Source of the DNA: Cobetia sp. L2A1
GTDB lineage: Bacteria; Pseudomonadota; Gammaproteobacteria; Pseudomonadales; Halomonadaceae
Assembly (NCBI RefSeq): GCF_009796845.1
Contig: NZ_CP047025.1
Coordinates: 1,240,001-1,304,000, forward strand
Length of the DNA: 64,000 bases
Direction of reading: 5' to 3'
Shown here: in pieces, positions 54,640 through 63,205 of the stretch
Numbering within the stretch: position 1 is the stretch's first letter
Layout: the number at the start of each line of letters is the position of its first letter
Program-made: the position numbers and the translations under genes
Notes under the pieces: model-generated
Database searches by the model: none
What the model saw: the letters and a program-made list of their open reading frames with translations, nothing else
What the model was told of the DNA's origin: nothing

Positions 54640-56160
54640 TCACACCCCAGTGGTGGACTTGGCGGCACCCATGCGGCGGCGCAGGATAGGCCCGACGATC
54701 ACCGGCAGTACCAGCCCAGCGAGTGCGATGCACCACAGGGTGATGGACAGCGGGCTACCGATCAGAATTGTCCAGTCACCATCGGACAGCTGCATGGCAT
54801 GACGAAGATTCTTCTCCATCTCCGGCCCGATCAGCATGCCGAGGATGACCGGTACCAGCGGTATCTCCAACTTGCGCAATACGTAACCAGCAGCCCCGAA
54901 GGCGACCATGAAGTACAGGTCAAACACGGAGTGGCTGATGGAGTAGATGCCAACGAAGGCAACCATCGTCACGACCGGCAGCAGGAACTTCGGCGGCACT
55001 GACAGCAGCTTGACGAAGATACCGACCATCGGAATGTTCATCAGCAGTAGCAGTACGTTGCCGATCAACAGTGCCGCGATCACGCCCCACACGATGTCGC
55101 CGTGCTGCGTGAACATCAACGGGCCTGGAGTGATGTTCAGAGAGATCAGCATCGCCAACAGGACGGCAGTGGTACCGGAACCCGGCACACCCAGTGTCAG
55201 CATCGGCACCAGTGCACCAGAGGCGGCACCGTTGTTGCCGGCTTCCGGTGCGGCCACGCCACGTGGATCGCCATTACCGAAGTCGCCTTTCTTGCCGATG
55301 ATCTTCTTCTCGACCGTGTAGCTGATGAAGCTACCCAGCGAAGCACCTGCACCTGGCAGCACGCCTGCGATGAAGCCCATCACACCACCGCGGAAGGCGG
55401 TTGGCAGGATGGCGACGATGTCTTTCATCTTCAGCTTCATCTTGTTCATCGCGATCATCGGCTTGCCTTCACCGGCATTCTCTTCGATGAAGAACAACAG
55501 CTCTGAGATGGCGAACAGACCGACGATGGCAATGATGAAGTCGATGCCTTCGTACAGCTCGAGAATATCGAAGGTGTAACGCTGAGTGCCGGTGGAAGCA
55601 TCGATGCCGACGGTGGCGATGATCAGGCCGATCGCCGCTGCCATGATGGTCTTGACCGGATTCTTGCCGGTGATACCACCAAGCGTTGCGAACGCCAGCA
55701 CGAACAGCGCGAAGTATTCTGCCGGGCCGAAGGTCAGCGCGAAGCTGGCCAGCCATGGGGCCATGATGATCAGGCCGATGGTGGCAATCAGGCTACCCAC
55801 GAAGGAGGCAATCGCCGAGATGGCCATCGCTTCCGCCGCCTTGCCCTGCTGCGCCATCGGGTAGCCATCCAGACAGGTCATCATCGCCGGCTCATCGCCC
55901 GGGATGTTGAGCAGAATGGAGGAAATTCGGCCGCCGTACATGGCACCGGCATACACCGATGTCAGCAGAATCAGTGATGTTTCCGGGCTCAGGCCCAGCG
56001 TGAAGGCCAACGGGATCAGGATCGCCACGCCATTGGCTGGGCCAAGGCCCGGCAGTGCGCCGATCAGGGTGCCGAGGAAGGCGCCCAGAATGGCAAACAT
56101 CAGGTTTTCAGGTTGCAGGGCGATACCGAAGCCCTGCATCAAAAAGCCAATACTTTCCAT
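54640..56160 (-). CDS. tctA: Tripartite tricarboxylate transporter permease TctA
   Basis: A 506-aa inner membrane protein with about 12 transmembrane segments of the TctA family. GTLIGALPGLGPANGVAIL and its internal repeat (GVMGFIAGVLPGAGASLGSF) are the twin family motifs. It forms the large channel for carboxylates delivered by TctC. It is the last gene of tctCBA, coupled to tctB by TAATG. Confidence 0.95.
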   Translation of the reverse strand: MESIGFLMQGFGIALQPENLMFAILGAFLGTLIGALPGLGPANGVAILIPLAFTLGLSPETSLILLTSVYAGAMYGGRISSILLNIPGDEPAMMTCLDGYPMAQQGKAAEAMAISAIASFVGSLIATIGLIIMAPWLASFALTFGPAEYFALFVLAFATLGGITGKNPVKTIMAAAIGLIIATVGIDASTGTQRYTFDILELYEGIDFIIAIVGLFAISELLFFIEENAGEGKPMIAMNKMKLKMKDIVAILPTAFRGGVMGFIAGVLPGAGASLGSFISYTVEKKIIGKKGDFGNGDPRGVAAPEAGNNGAASGALVPMLTLGVPGSGTTAVLLAMLISLNITPGPLMFTQHGDIVWGVIAALLIGNVLLLLMNIPMVGIFVKLLSVPPKFLLPVVTMVAFVGIYSISHSVFDLYFMVAFGAAGYVLRKLEIPLVPVILGMLIGPEMEKNLRHAMQLSDGDWTILIGSPLSITLWCIALAGLVLPVIVGPILRRRMGAAKSTTGV

Positions 56161-56597
56161 TATGCCATCTCCAGAATGCCCAGCGGCAATGGCAGCTCAA
56201 GCACGAAGTTGAACAGGGCAAAGACAACAATGCCGCCAATCAGCCCGGTTGTGTAAGCCTTGAGGGGTGTCGCGCCCATGCGCCAGCACAGCGTGCCGAC
56301 CGCGAAGGTGGTGGTCACGATAAAGCCCAGCGGTTCAAGCAGCGCGGTGTACAGGCATAGCACGACGATGGCGACTACCATCTCGATCCCTGTACGATTC
56401 CAGGGCCAGCCATTACTGGGGTCTGGACGCACCATCAGGTACAGGCTGCTCAGACCCAACACGATAGACAATACCGTCGGGAAGGTTTCGGGGCCGATGG
56501 ACTCAGCCCCACCGAAGGGTTCCGGGAACTGTTGAGCACCCCAGCCGTACGCGACGGCCAAGGTGAGCATCAACAGACCAAAGATGCGGTCATTCAT
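56160..56597 (-). CDS. tctB: Tripartite tricarboxylate transporter small subunit TctB
   Basis: A 145-aa inner membrane protein with four transmembrane segments, the small permease subunit. It is recognised by size, by FGLLMLTLAVAYGWGAQQF with SIGPETFPTVLSIVLGLSSL, and by place between tctC and tctA. It overlaps tctC by TGATG and tctA by TAATG. Confidence 0.92.
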   Translation of the reverse strand: MNDRIFGLLMLTLAVAYGWGAQQFPEPFGGAESIGPETFPTVLSIVLGLSSLYLMVRPDPSNGWPWNRTGIEMVVAIVVLCLYTALLEPLGFIVTTTFAVGTLCWRMGATPLKAYTTGLIGGIVVFALFNFVLELPLPLGILEMA

Positions 56598-57583
56598 CAG
56601 CGAATCAGCCCAATGTCCTTGGAAAGCGTCTGGATGTCCTGAATCTGTGCCTTCACGAAGGCATCAAAATCGGCACCCGATTTGTGGAACGGCATCAGGC
56701 CACTCCGGGTCATCACGTCCTGCCATTCATCGCTGGTGTAGACGTTATCCAGCGTGGTGGTCCAGTACTGCTCGGCGTCATCGCTGATGCCTGCCGGGGT
56801 GTAGAAGCCGCGCCAGTTGGGAGCGACAGCATCGATCCCCTGTTCACGCGCAGTCGGAACGTCAGCCAGCTTGCCCGGAAGACGCTCGTCGGAGAGCACG
56901 GCTAGCACCTTCAAGTCACCGGATTCCATGAAGCCCTGAATCTCGGAGATATCGCCTGTGAACGCCTGTACGTGGCCACCGACAACTTGCGTGATGGCTT
57001 CGCCGCCATTGTTGTAGGAGAGGTAGGAGATCTTGGGCAGATTATCGACGCCCGCCGCCTTGGCAGCGATCAGTACCTTGAGGTGATCCCAGCCACCGGC
57101 TGCGCTACCGCCGGCGAACTTGACCGATTTCGGGTCTTTCTTCAGCGCATCCATCACGTCAGTCAGGCTGTTGTAAGGTGAGTCCTTGCCAACGGCAATG
57201 GCGCCGTAATCCGCACCCAGTGCACCGATCCAGTTGACTTGATCCTGGTTCATGCCCGGGAACTGGCCTTGTGCCAGTCGAGTCGTGGTCGCGGTAGACG
57301 CTGCGATCAGCACCTGCTCATCGCCAGCACGCTTGGAGACAGTGTGTGCGAATGCCACACCACCGCCTGCGCCTGCCATGTTGATGGTTTGCACGTTGCC
57401 CGGCACATAGTGCAGGTCAGACAGGATCTTGCCGACGCTGCGGCAGGTGAAATCCCAGCCGCCGCCCGGATCAGCCGGCGCGATACAATCAACCTTGCCT
57501 TTCGGTTCAAAGGCGAATGCCTGCGCGGACATGGCGGTGACCACCGCAGCTGTCAGGAGTTTGAGTGTCAGATGACGTGTCAT
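56597..57583 (-). CDS. tctC: Tripartite tricarboxylate transporter substrate-binding protein TctC
   Basis: A 328-aa periplasmic binding protein with a signal peptide (LTAAVVTAMSAQAFA). The TctC core has CIAPADPGGGWDFTCRSVGK for carboxylate binding and GVAFAHTVSKRAG; NWRGFYTPAG is the late family motif. Carboxylates such as citrate are typical substrates; the true one is unknown. It is the first gene of the operon. A near paralogue is encoded at 59587. Confidence 0.95.
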   Translation of the reverse strand: MTRHLTLKLLTAAVVTAMSAQAFAFEPKGKVDCIAPADPGGGWDFTCRSVGKILSDLHYVPGNVQTINMAGAGGGVAFAHTVSKRAGDEQVLIAASTATTTRLAQGQFPGMNQDQVNWIGALGADYGAIAVGKDSPYNSLTDVMDALKKDPKSVKFAGGSAAGGWDHLKVLIAAKAAGVDNLPKISYLSYNNGGEAITQVVGGHVQAFTGDISEIQGFMESGDLKVLAVLSDERLPGKLADVPTAREQGIDAVAPNWRGFYTPAGISDDAEQYWTTTLDNVYTSDEWQDVMTRSGLMPFHKSGADFDAFVKAQIQDIQTLSKDIGLIR

Positions 57584-58036
57584 GGCGACCTCGATGATGT
57601 TCGATTTATTGTGGGAGCTTCCAGCAGTCGTCAGGCCTTGATGGAGCAGGGACGCTTGAACCTGACACTAACCTTACAGTTCTGTAAGGCGAAACTTAAT
57701 TCTGTATGGTGAAATTAGCGCTCAGATCATTCCCTCGCAAGATACCCATTCGTCGCACCGACCTTGGTCGAAAGTCCATTTTGCGCACTTTGTTGGTGCG
57801 TTTTTGTGTTCACGCCTTCGAAAGGAAAAGGGCACAGACACGCATCAATCCATATATGAATGCCTCGAATGGGAGGCTAGGCTCGCGCCCGGATATGTCG
57901 GAAGAGAAAGCTTGGGTCTATTTCATGCGTTGTCGCAAATAAACCCCGATATGGCGTTGCAGTAAAAGCAGGATTACCCCCTTCGTATTAGCGTGTGAAG
58001 CTCATTGGAGTAGCGCAACGCGACAAGGGAAATATC
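57584..58036. other. tctC-MFS divergent intergenic region
   Basis: About 450 nt with promoters for both directions. Apart from the palindrome and direct repeats at 57672-57717, nothing specific was found. Confidence 0.5.
57672..57717. promoter_or_regulatory. Operator-like palindrome and direct repeat upstream of tctC
   Basis: CCTTACAG-TT-CTGTAAGG (57672-57689) is a perfect 8-bp dyad. Its right half starts a pattern TTCTGTAAGGCGAAACTTA (from 57680) that recurs as TTCTGTATGGTGAAATTA (57700-57717), about 20 bp apart. The position about 90-135 nt before tctC suits an operator; an IclR-type protein is a candidate binder. Confidence 0.6.
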
Positions 58037-59395
58037 ATGAACAACGTGTTGTCAGGGGTCTGGGCGCTGTTGCTTGGCATCGTGCTGATCATGCTCGGCA
58101 ATGGGATGCATTTCACACTGATTGGCCTGCGGGGCGGAATCGAGGGGTTTTCCTCGACCGAACTGGCTATCGTCACCTCCGGCTATTTCATGGGTTTCCT
58201 GTCTGGTGCGCGTTACACACCGTTGTTGATCCAGCGGGTCGGGCATGTGCGTGTCTTTGCTGCGCTGGGAAGTTTCATGTCAGCAGCGCTGATTGCCTTG
58301 CCGTTACTGGCCGAGCCCTGGGCCTGGACGCTGCTGCGCGTGCTGGTGGGCTTTTGCATGTCTGGCATCTATGTCACTTCTGAGAGTTGGCTGAATGCGG
58401 CGGCCACCAATGAGACTCGTGGCAAGGTGCTCTCGGCCTACATGATGGCTCAGACACTCGGCATCATCGGGGCGCAAGGATTGTTGACGTTGGGCGATGC
58501 CGGCACCTCGGTACTATTCATTTGTGCCTCAATACTCGTGTCCATCTCATTTGCACCCATTCTCTTGTCGGCCGCCGCCGCGCCCGTCGTTTCGGTGGCG
58601 CGTCCCATGTCATTGAGCAATCTGTTCAACGTCTCGCCGTTGGGTGCCATCGGTATCTTTCTTCTGGGCGGTGTCTACGCCATACAATCGGGGATGGGTG
58701 CCGTATTTGGCACCCAGATCGGACTGTCGAGCACGCATATCGCGCTGTTTGTCGCCATGCTGTTTGCGGGGGCACTGGTGATGCAGACTCCGATTGGCTG
58801 GCTATCTGACCGGATGGACAGGCGCATACTCATCTGCGGGCTGTCCGTCATGGGGGCAGGGTCTAGCATGATGGGGTGGATGGCGGGGGACGCGCTTTGG
58901 CCGTTAATTGCTGCTGCCTTCTTTGCGGGAGGGGTGACAACGCCGCTTTATGCCTTGCTCCTCGCCTACACGAACGATGCCTTGTCTGCAGAGGATATGC
59001 CCGGTGCGTCAGGTGGCTTGGTGTTTGCTTTCGGGCTTGGGGCGATCCTTGGGCCGCTCGCGGCGGGCGGGATGATGGAGGGGGTTGATCCTTACGCTTT
59101 CTGGCTGGTCATTGCGGTAACCTTCGTGGCTATCGCGCTGTATGCGCTCTATCAGATGACGCAACAGGCGATGGTGCCGGTCAGTGAAACCGACAGCTAC
59201 CTGAATATCCTGCCGACGGCGTCACCCTTGGTGGTGGAGGTCGCGGGTGAGTGGGCCCATGAGCATGCCGAGGATGAGCACGAGGCCCGTGAGCGTGAAG
59301 CGGAATACGAAGGCGAGTCAGCTCTTGAGGCAGAGCGTGAACCAACTCTCGAACCAGAACTTCCTGGCGCGGAGCTGCCTGCTACGCGCCAGTAA
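58037..59395 (+). CDS. MFS transporter (YcaD-like) with acidic C-terminal tail
   Basis: A 452-aa inner membrane transporter with 12 predicted segments. MHFTLIGLRGGIEGFSSTELAI, SGARYTPLLIQRVGHVRVFAA and SESWLNAAATNETRGKVLSAYM resemble the YcaD group. The last 45 residues are a Glu/Ala-rich cytosolic tail (EHAEDEHEAREREAE) not found in most relatives. ATG 58037 follows AAGGGA by 7-8 nt; the upstream in-frame ATG at 57995 lacks a ribosome binding site. Substrate unknown. Confidence 0.9.
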   Translation: MNNVLSGVWALLLGIVLIMLGNGMHFTLIGLRGGIEGFSSTELAIVTSGYFMGFLSGARYTPLLIQRVGHVRVFAALGSFMSAALIALPLLAEPWAWTLLRVLVGFCMSGIYVTSESWLNAAATNETRGKVLSAYMMAQTLGIIGAQGLLTLGDAGTSVLFICASILVSISFAPILLSAAAAPVVSVARPMSLSNLFNVSPLGAIGIFLLGGVYAIQSGMGAVFGTQIGLSSTHIALFVAMLFAGALVMQTPIGWLSDRMDRRILICGLSVMGAGSSMMGWMAGDALWPLIAAAFFAGGVTTPLYALLLAYTNDALSAEDMPGASGGLVFAFGLGAILGPLAAGGMMEGVDPYAFWLVIAVTFVAIALYALYQMTQQAMVPVSETDSYLNILPTASPLVVEVAGEWAHEHAEDEHEAREREAEYEGESALEAEREPTLEPELPGAELPATRQ

Positions 59396-59447
59396 ATGAA
59401 GAGCCAAGGCTGAAGCAACGCTCCGAAAGGCAGTAGGTATGAGCTGA

Positions 59448-59493
59448 AACGAAAAAACGCCATCCCATGACATCGAGATGGCGTTTTTTCGTT
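59448..59493. terminator. Bidirectional rho-independent terminator
   Basis: A 17-bp perfect stem (59448-59464 with 59477-59493) with core GCCATC/GATGGC and A6/T6 runs, 12-nt loop. It serves the MFS gene and convergent tctC paralogue. Confidence 0.93.
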
Positions 59494-59586
59494 AGTGGGG
59501 CTCGTCACATGCGGTGCGAAACGGCGCAATGGCAGGTCAGTCGTGAAACGTCACCAACGCGTTGTGATGACTAGGCGCTCAACGAA

Positions 59587-60606
59587 TCACAGCAGACCCA
59601 GATCTGTCGAAAGCTGCTCGACATCGCTGACCTGCTGGGTAATGAAGGTGTCTAGTACCTTGCCTGATTTGTGGAACGGCATCAGGCCGTTGTCCTGCAT
59701 GGTCTTCTGCCATTCAGGGCTATCGGCCACCTTGTTGAGGGCAGTTTCCCACCAATCGAAGGCGGCGTCTGATGCGCCACCCGGCAGATAGAAGCCCCGC
59801 CAGTTGGGGGCGACCACATCAATGCCTTGCTCGCGGGCGGTCGGGATATTGCTGTATTGGCCTGGCAGGCGCTCCTCACTGAAGACGGCAAGCAAGCGCA
59901 GGTTGCCAGACTCGACGAAGCCACGCGCCTCACTCATGTCACCGGTGAACGCTTCCAGATGCCCTCCCATGACCTGGGTGATCGCAACCGAGCCGGAGTC
60001 ATACGCCAGATAGGGAAGGGTGCGCAGAGAGGTAATGCCCGCCGCGCGAGCTGCCATCAGCACCTTGAGGTGATCAAAGCCACCGGCCACATCGCCTCCG
60101 GCAAAGCGTACCGATTTTGGATCTTTCTTCATGGCCTCCAGCAGCTGCGTCAGTGACTGATAGGGCGAGTCGGCAGCGACGGCAATCACGCCATAGTCCG
60201 CGCCGAGGGTGACCAGCCAACGCACGTCATTGACCTTACCGCCCTGATAACGATGCTGGCCGAGCCGTGTGGTAGTCGCGCTGGATGCCGCGACAATCAG
60301 CTTGTTGTCATCGTGACGCTTGGATTTTACATGCGCGAAGGCTACGCCACCGCTGGCACCGGGGACGTTGATGGTCTGCATGCCGGCGGGAATGATGTTC
60401 TGCTCATCCAGCAAGCGCGCGACGCTGCGGCAGGTGAAGTCCCACCCCCCGCCGGGCTTTGCGGGGGCGATACAGTCAGTCTTGCCTTGTGGAGTGAAGT
60501 TTTCCTCGGCGGCGAGAGCGGAGGTATTCAAGCCGACTGCCAGCAGAGCAGTGCTCGCGAGCAAGGTGGCAGTCGAGCGGCATTGGCGGCGTAAATCAAA
60601 GTGCAT
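59587..60606 (-). CDS. Orphan TctC-type tricarboxylate substrate-binding protein
   Basis: A 339-aa periplasmic binding protein, a paralogue of the tctC at 56597: CIAPAKPGGGWDFTCRSVAR, GVAFAHVKSKR, EAFTGDMSEARGFVESG and NWRGFYLPGG are shared. A signal peptide precedes it (TALLAVGLNTSALA). No permease genes adjoin it, so it may feed the TctAB permease 3 kb away or act in sensing. AAAGGA precedes the ATG. Confidence 0.93.
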   Translation of the reverse strand: MHFDLRRQCRSTATLLASTALLAVGLNTSALAAEENFTPQGKTDCIAPAKPGGGWDFTCRSVARLLDEQNIIPAGMQTINVPGASGGVAFAHVKSKRHDDNKLIVAASSATTTRLGQHRYQGGKVNDVRWLVTLGADYGVIAVAADSPYQSLTQLLEAMKKDPKSVRFAGGDVAGGFDHLKVLMAARAAGITSLRTLPYLAYDSGSVAITQVMGGHLEAFTGDMSEARGFVESGNLRLLAVFSEERLPGQYSNIPTAREQGIDVVAPNWRGFYLPGGASDAAFDWWETALNKVADSPEWQKTMQDNGLMPFHKSGKVLDTFITQQVSDVEQLSTDLGLL

Positions 60607-60896
60607 GAGGGTGTGTCCTTTATGATGTGTCAGCGTGAGTCGTTATCGTTGTTGTGGTGAATCTTTTTTTGTAGGAAGCCTTGAGCGCACCGCGATGTCT
60701 CATGCGGCGCCGGCATCAAAAATAGTCTATTCGTAAGCCATGCTGAATACACCAAGGCGAAAGGGGCATGCTGGCCAGATTGCGTTGTTCGCGCATCGTG
60801 GCTCCTCAACATGGCCAACAGGTTGTTAGAATTGGGGTATCAGGCTGCGCACGCATGTCTCGTTCAGCGTAGTCACTTTCCTTCAGGAGACGGGTC

Positions 60897-61937
60897 ATGA
60901 CCCTTACCCCGCGTATGCACGACTTTCTTGCCCGTCTGCCCAAGGTGGAGCTGCACCTGCATATCGAAGGCTCCTTGACACCTGCGCTGATGTTCACGCT
61001 AGCGGCTGAGCAGGGCATTGCCTTGCCGTATGCCACATTGGACGCGGTTGAAGCGGCCTACGATTTCGCGGACTTGCCCGCATTTCTCGCCCTCTACTAT
61101 CAGGGCATGGGCGTGCTGAATGATGAATCGCACTTCTATCGCCTTGGGCAGGATTACTTCCGCCGCGCGAGTGCGGATGGCGTGAAGCACCTGGAGCTGT
61201 TCTTTGATCCGCAGGCACACCTGGCCCGCGATGTGAGTCTCGACGTGCAGTTCGCCGGCTTGGAGCGCGCCTGTCGCGAAGCCGAACGCGAGTTCGATAT
61301 CACCTCGGCCTTGGTGCCGAGTTTCCTGCGCTGTCATTCCGCTGAATCGGCGCGTGAGCTGTTTGACGCCCTGATCCCCTTCGAATCACGCTTCGTAGGT
61401 GTCGGCCTTGATAGTGCCGAGATCGGTAATCCGCCGGAGAAATTTACCGAGGTCTTCCAGCAGGCGGGTGAGCGCGGCTGGCATCGTGTCGCCCACGCGG
61501 GCGAGGAGGGACCGGCGGAGTACATTCGCACCGCGCTTGAGGTGCTGGGCGTGGAGCGTATCGACCATGGCGTGCGTTGCCTGGAAGATGCCGCCCTGGT
61601 CGCGGAGCTGGCCAAACGCCGCATTCCACTGACGGTGTGCCCGCTCTCCAACGTCGCCCTCAAGGTGGTGGATCGCATGCAAGATCATCCACTGCCGGCG
61701 CTGATCGACGCTGGCCTCAACATCACCCTGAATTCGGATGACCCGTCCTACTTCGGGGGTGGCATGCTCGATAACTTCGTTGCCGTGCAAGAGGCGCTCT
61801 CGCTGAGCGAAGCGCAGTGGATCACGCTATGTCGCAATGCCATCGACGCTGCCTTCCCGCAGCGCGCCGCTGGCCTCGGGATGAGTGATGCGCGCCGCAA
61901 CATGCTGTTGGCACAACTCGACACCTGTGCGGCATGA
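60897..61937 (+). CDS. Adenine deaminase (adenosine deaminase family)
   Basis: A 346-aa cytosolic metal hydrolase. Zn ligands lie in VELHLHIEGSL, the HAGEEGP loop and LNSDDPSYFGG, and RIDHG carries a further catalytic residue. The FFDPQAHLARDV and DSAEIGNPPEKF motifs point to the adenine deaminase subgroup (adenine to hypoxanthine; Pseudomonas PA0148 type) rather than true adenosine deaminase, though databases often use the latter name. GGAGACGGGTC precedes the ATG. It is monocistronic. Confidence 0.9.
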   Translation: MTLTPRMHDFLARLPKVELHLHIEGSLTPALMFTLAAEQGIALPYATLDAVEAAYDFADLPAFLALYYQGMGVLNDESHFYRLGQDYFRRASADGVKHLELFFDPQAHLARDVSLDVQFAGLERACREAEREFDITSALVPSFLRCHSAESARELFDALIPFESRFVGVGLDSAEIGNPPEKFTEVFQQAGERGWHRVAHAGEEGPAEYIRTALEVLGVERIDHGVRCLEDAALVAELAKRRIPLTVCPLSNVALKVVDRMQDHPLPALIDAGLNITLNSDDPSYFGGGMLDNFVAVQEALSLSEAQWITLCRNAIDAAFPQRAAGLGMSDARRNMLLAQLDTCAA

Positions 61938-62028
61938 TGTCCCTTGTTTACTTAATGTAATCAAGGGCTTGGGAAGGTATAGAGGCCCACAGGGTACGAG
62001 GCAGGGTAACCGCTCCATCAGATGTTGC

Positions 62029-62056
62029 TTGACCGTGCTAAGTCGTTGAGTACAAT
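62029..62056 (+). promoter_or_regulatory. Promoter of tRNA-Gly
   Basis: TTGACC (62029-62034), 16 nt, TACAAT (62051-62056), 30 nt before the tRNA 5' end. Confidence 0.7.
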
Positions 62057-62086
62057 GCAGTTCTGGCGCACGCAATGCACCGCCCT

Positions 62087-62160
62087 GCGGGTGTAGCTCA
62101 ATGGTAGAGCAGAAGCTTCCCAAGCTTAAGACGAGGGTTCGATTCCCTTCACCCGCTCCA
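62087..62160 (+). tRNA. tRNA-Gly (anticodon CCC)
   Basis: 74 nt with an encoded CCA end. The acceptor GCGGGTG pairs with CACCCGC, the D arm is GCTC...GAGC, the anticodon loop TTCCCAA reads GGG codons and the T arm is GAGGGTTCGATTCCCTT. The first anticodon-stem pair is a G-A mismatch, unlike E. coli glyU. A rho-independent terminator follows immediately. Confidence 0.96.
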
Positions 62161-62168
62161 GATTCTTC

Positions 62169-62198
62169 AAAAAAGCCTCCCATTCGGGAGGCTTTTTT
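62169..62198 (+). terminator. Rho-independent terminator after tRNA-Gly
   Basis: AAAAAAGCCTCCC (62169-62181), loop ATTC, GGGAGGCTTTTTT (62186-62198). Confidence 0.95.
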
Positions 62199-62267
62199 GT
62201 GTTTAATTTTTATCTTTTTATTAATAACTATCAGTCTATCTATATGTTGATGTTATAGTGTTTTTAG

Positions 62268-62477
62268 TCATTTTATAAGGTGATCATTCTTTGTGTTTTT
62301 CGCAGCAATTTGAGTGTAATATAGTTTGTTGTTGATCACCGGAATCTTTGTTATACCTATGACGGGGAATATATTCCTGTCTGATCGTCTTAGTCGATAT
62401 TTTGGCTTTATTCTAAATTCGTCAGTTGATCTAATCCCTGTATATATAAATGAAAAAATAAAGCCATCGTACATCAT
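62268..62477 (-). CDS. AT-rich short ORF following the HNH-like gene (possible frameshifted end)
   Basis: 69 codons, starting ATG inside the stop of the preceding gene (ATGA overlap). It encodes a basic, aromatic-rich product, MMYDGFIFSFIYTGI then RSTDEFRIKPKYRL, without a known domain. It could be a separate gene or the real C-terminus of the upstream protein after a frameshift. Base composition is clearly more AT-rich than in the rest of the window. Confidence 0.45.
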   Translation of the reverse strand: MMYDGFIFSFIYTGIRSTDEFRIKPKYRLRRSDRNIFPVIGITKIPVINNKLYYTQIAAKNTKNDHLIK

Positions 62478-63043
62478 GTAATAATAACGAGTTTCTTTTT
62501 TTCCTCATCGAGCCTTGGTGTGATTACTATCTTTCTAAGTGCGTCGTCAGACAAATGTTCGTATTCGTTATTCACTTTTACGATAGAGATAGAAATTATA
62601 TCTTCAAGGCCATCTCTGTTCCAAATTAACTTATTATTGAATATGCAGTTACGCATTAATTCCAATAATGACTCTCCCATCTTGACTATAGTAAATTGAG
62701 CGTGGTTAGTTATCCCGGCGCGCCATAGAATGCTTATTAGATATAGATAGTATCGTTTGAAGTCTACTGAGAATACAACGAACTCCTTACCTTTTCTTTT
62801 AACGACTTTTCTATTCCTAGTTACATTTGTTCCGTAGCTCTCATATTTGCATAATATCTGCTCGCATTTTCGACAAAGCATAGGTTCGATATAATTGAAG
62901 TTGCTGTTTTCAAATGCTGGTTCTTTGTTTTCATAAATAACTATTGTTTGACCATGAGATTTTATGCGTTTTGCAATTGAATTAGGTAAAATGTGTGATT
63001 CTTGCAGGCAACTTTCTTGATGACATAGCTTGCACATTCCCAT
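62474..63043 (-). CDS. HNH-like zinc-finger protein of unknown function, acquired-looking
   Basis: A 189-aa cytosolic protein with paired CxxC motifs (MCKLCHQESCLQESHILPNS and LCRKCEQILCKYE) around a conserved SHI(L/I)P. This arrangement is seen in a family of small HNH-endonuclease-like proteins of unknown role, often in variable genomic regions. No catalytic proof is possible here. ATG 63043 follows AAAGGA. The gene is AT-rich with codon use unlike its neighbours, next to tRNA-Gly, which suggests horizontal transfer. Confidence 0.65.
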   Translation of the reverse strand: MGMCKLCHQESCLQESHILPNSIAKRIKSHGQTIVIYENKEPAFENSNFNYIEPMLCRKCEQILCKYESYGTNVTRNRKVVKRKGKEFVVFSVDFKRYYLYLISILWRAGITNHAQFTIVKMGESLLELMRNCIFNNKLIWNRDGLEDIISISIVKVNNEYEHLSDDALRKIVITPRLDEEKKKLVIIT

Positions 63044-63205
63044 CGTCGTTCCTTTATCTGTCAAATGCTATCGAAATACTATGCAAATAGTCGCCATTTT
63101 TAATGACTATTATGTTTCGGTTTCTTAATTGGCTCTAGTTTTTATTTGTTAAAAGAGGGGCTTCTCTAGTGCTTGAAGTCGGCAGTATTACTGCGCTGAT
63201 TAGCT

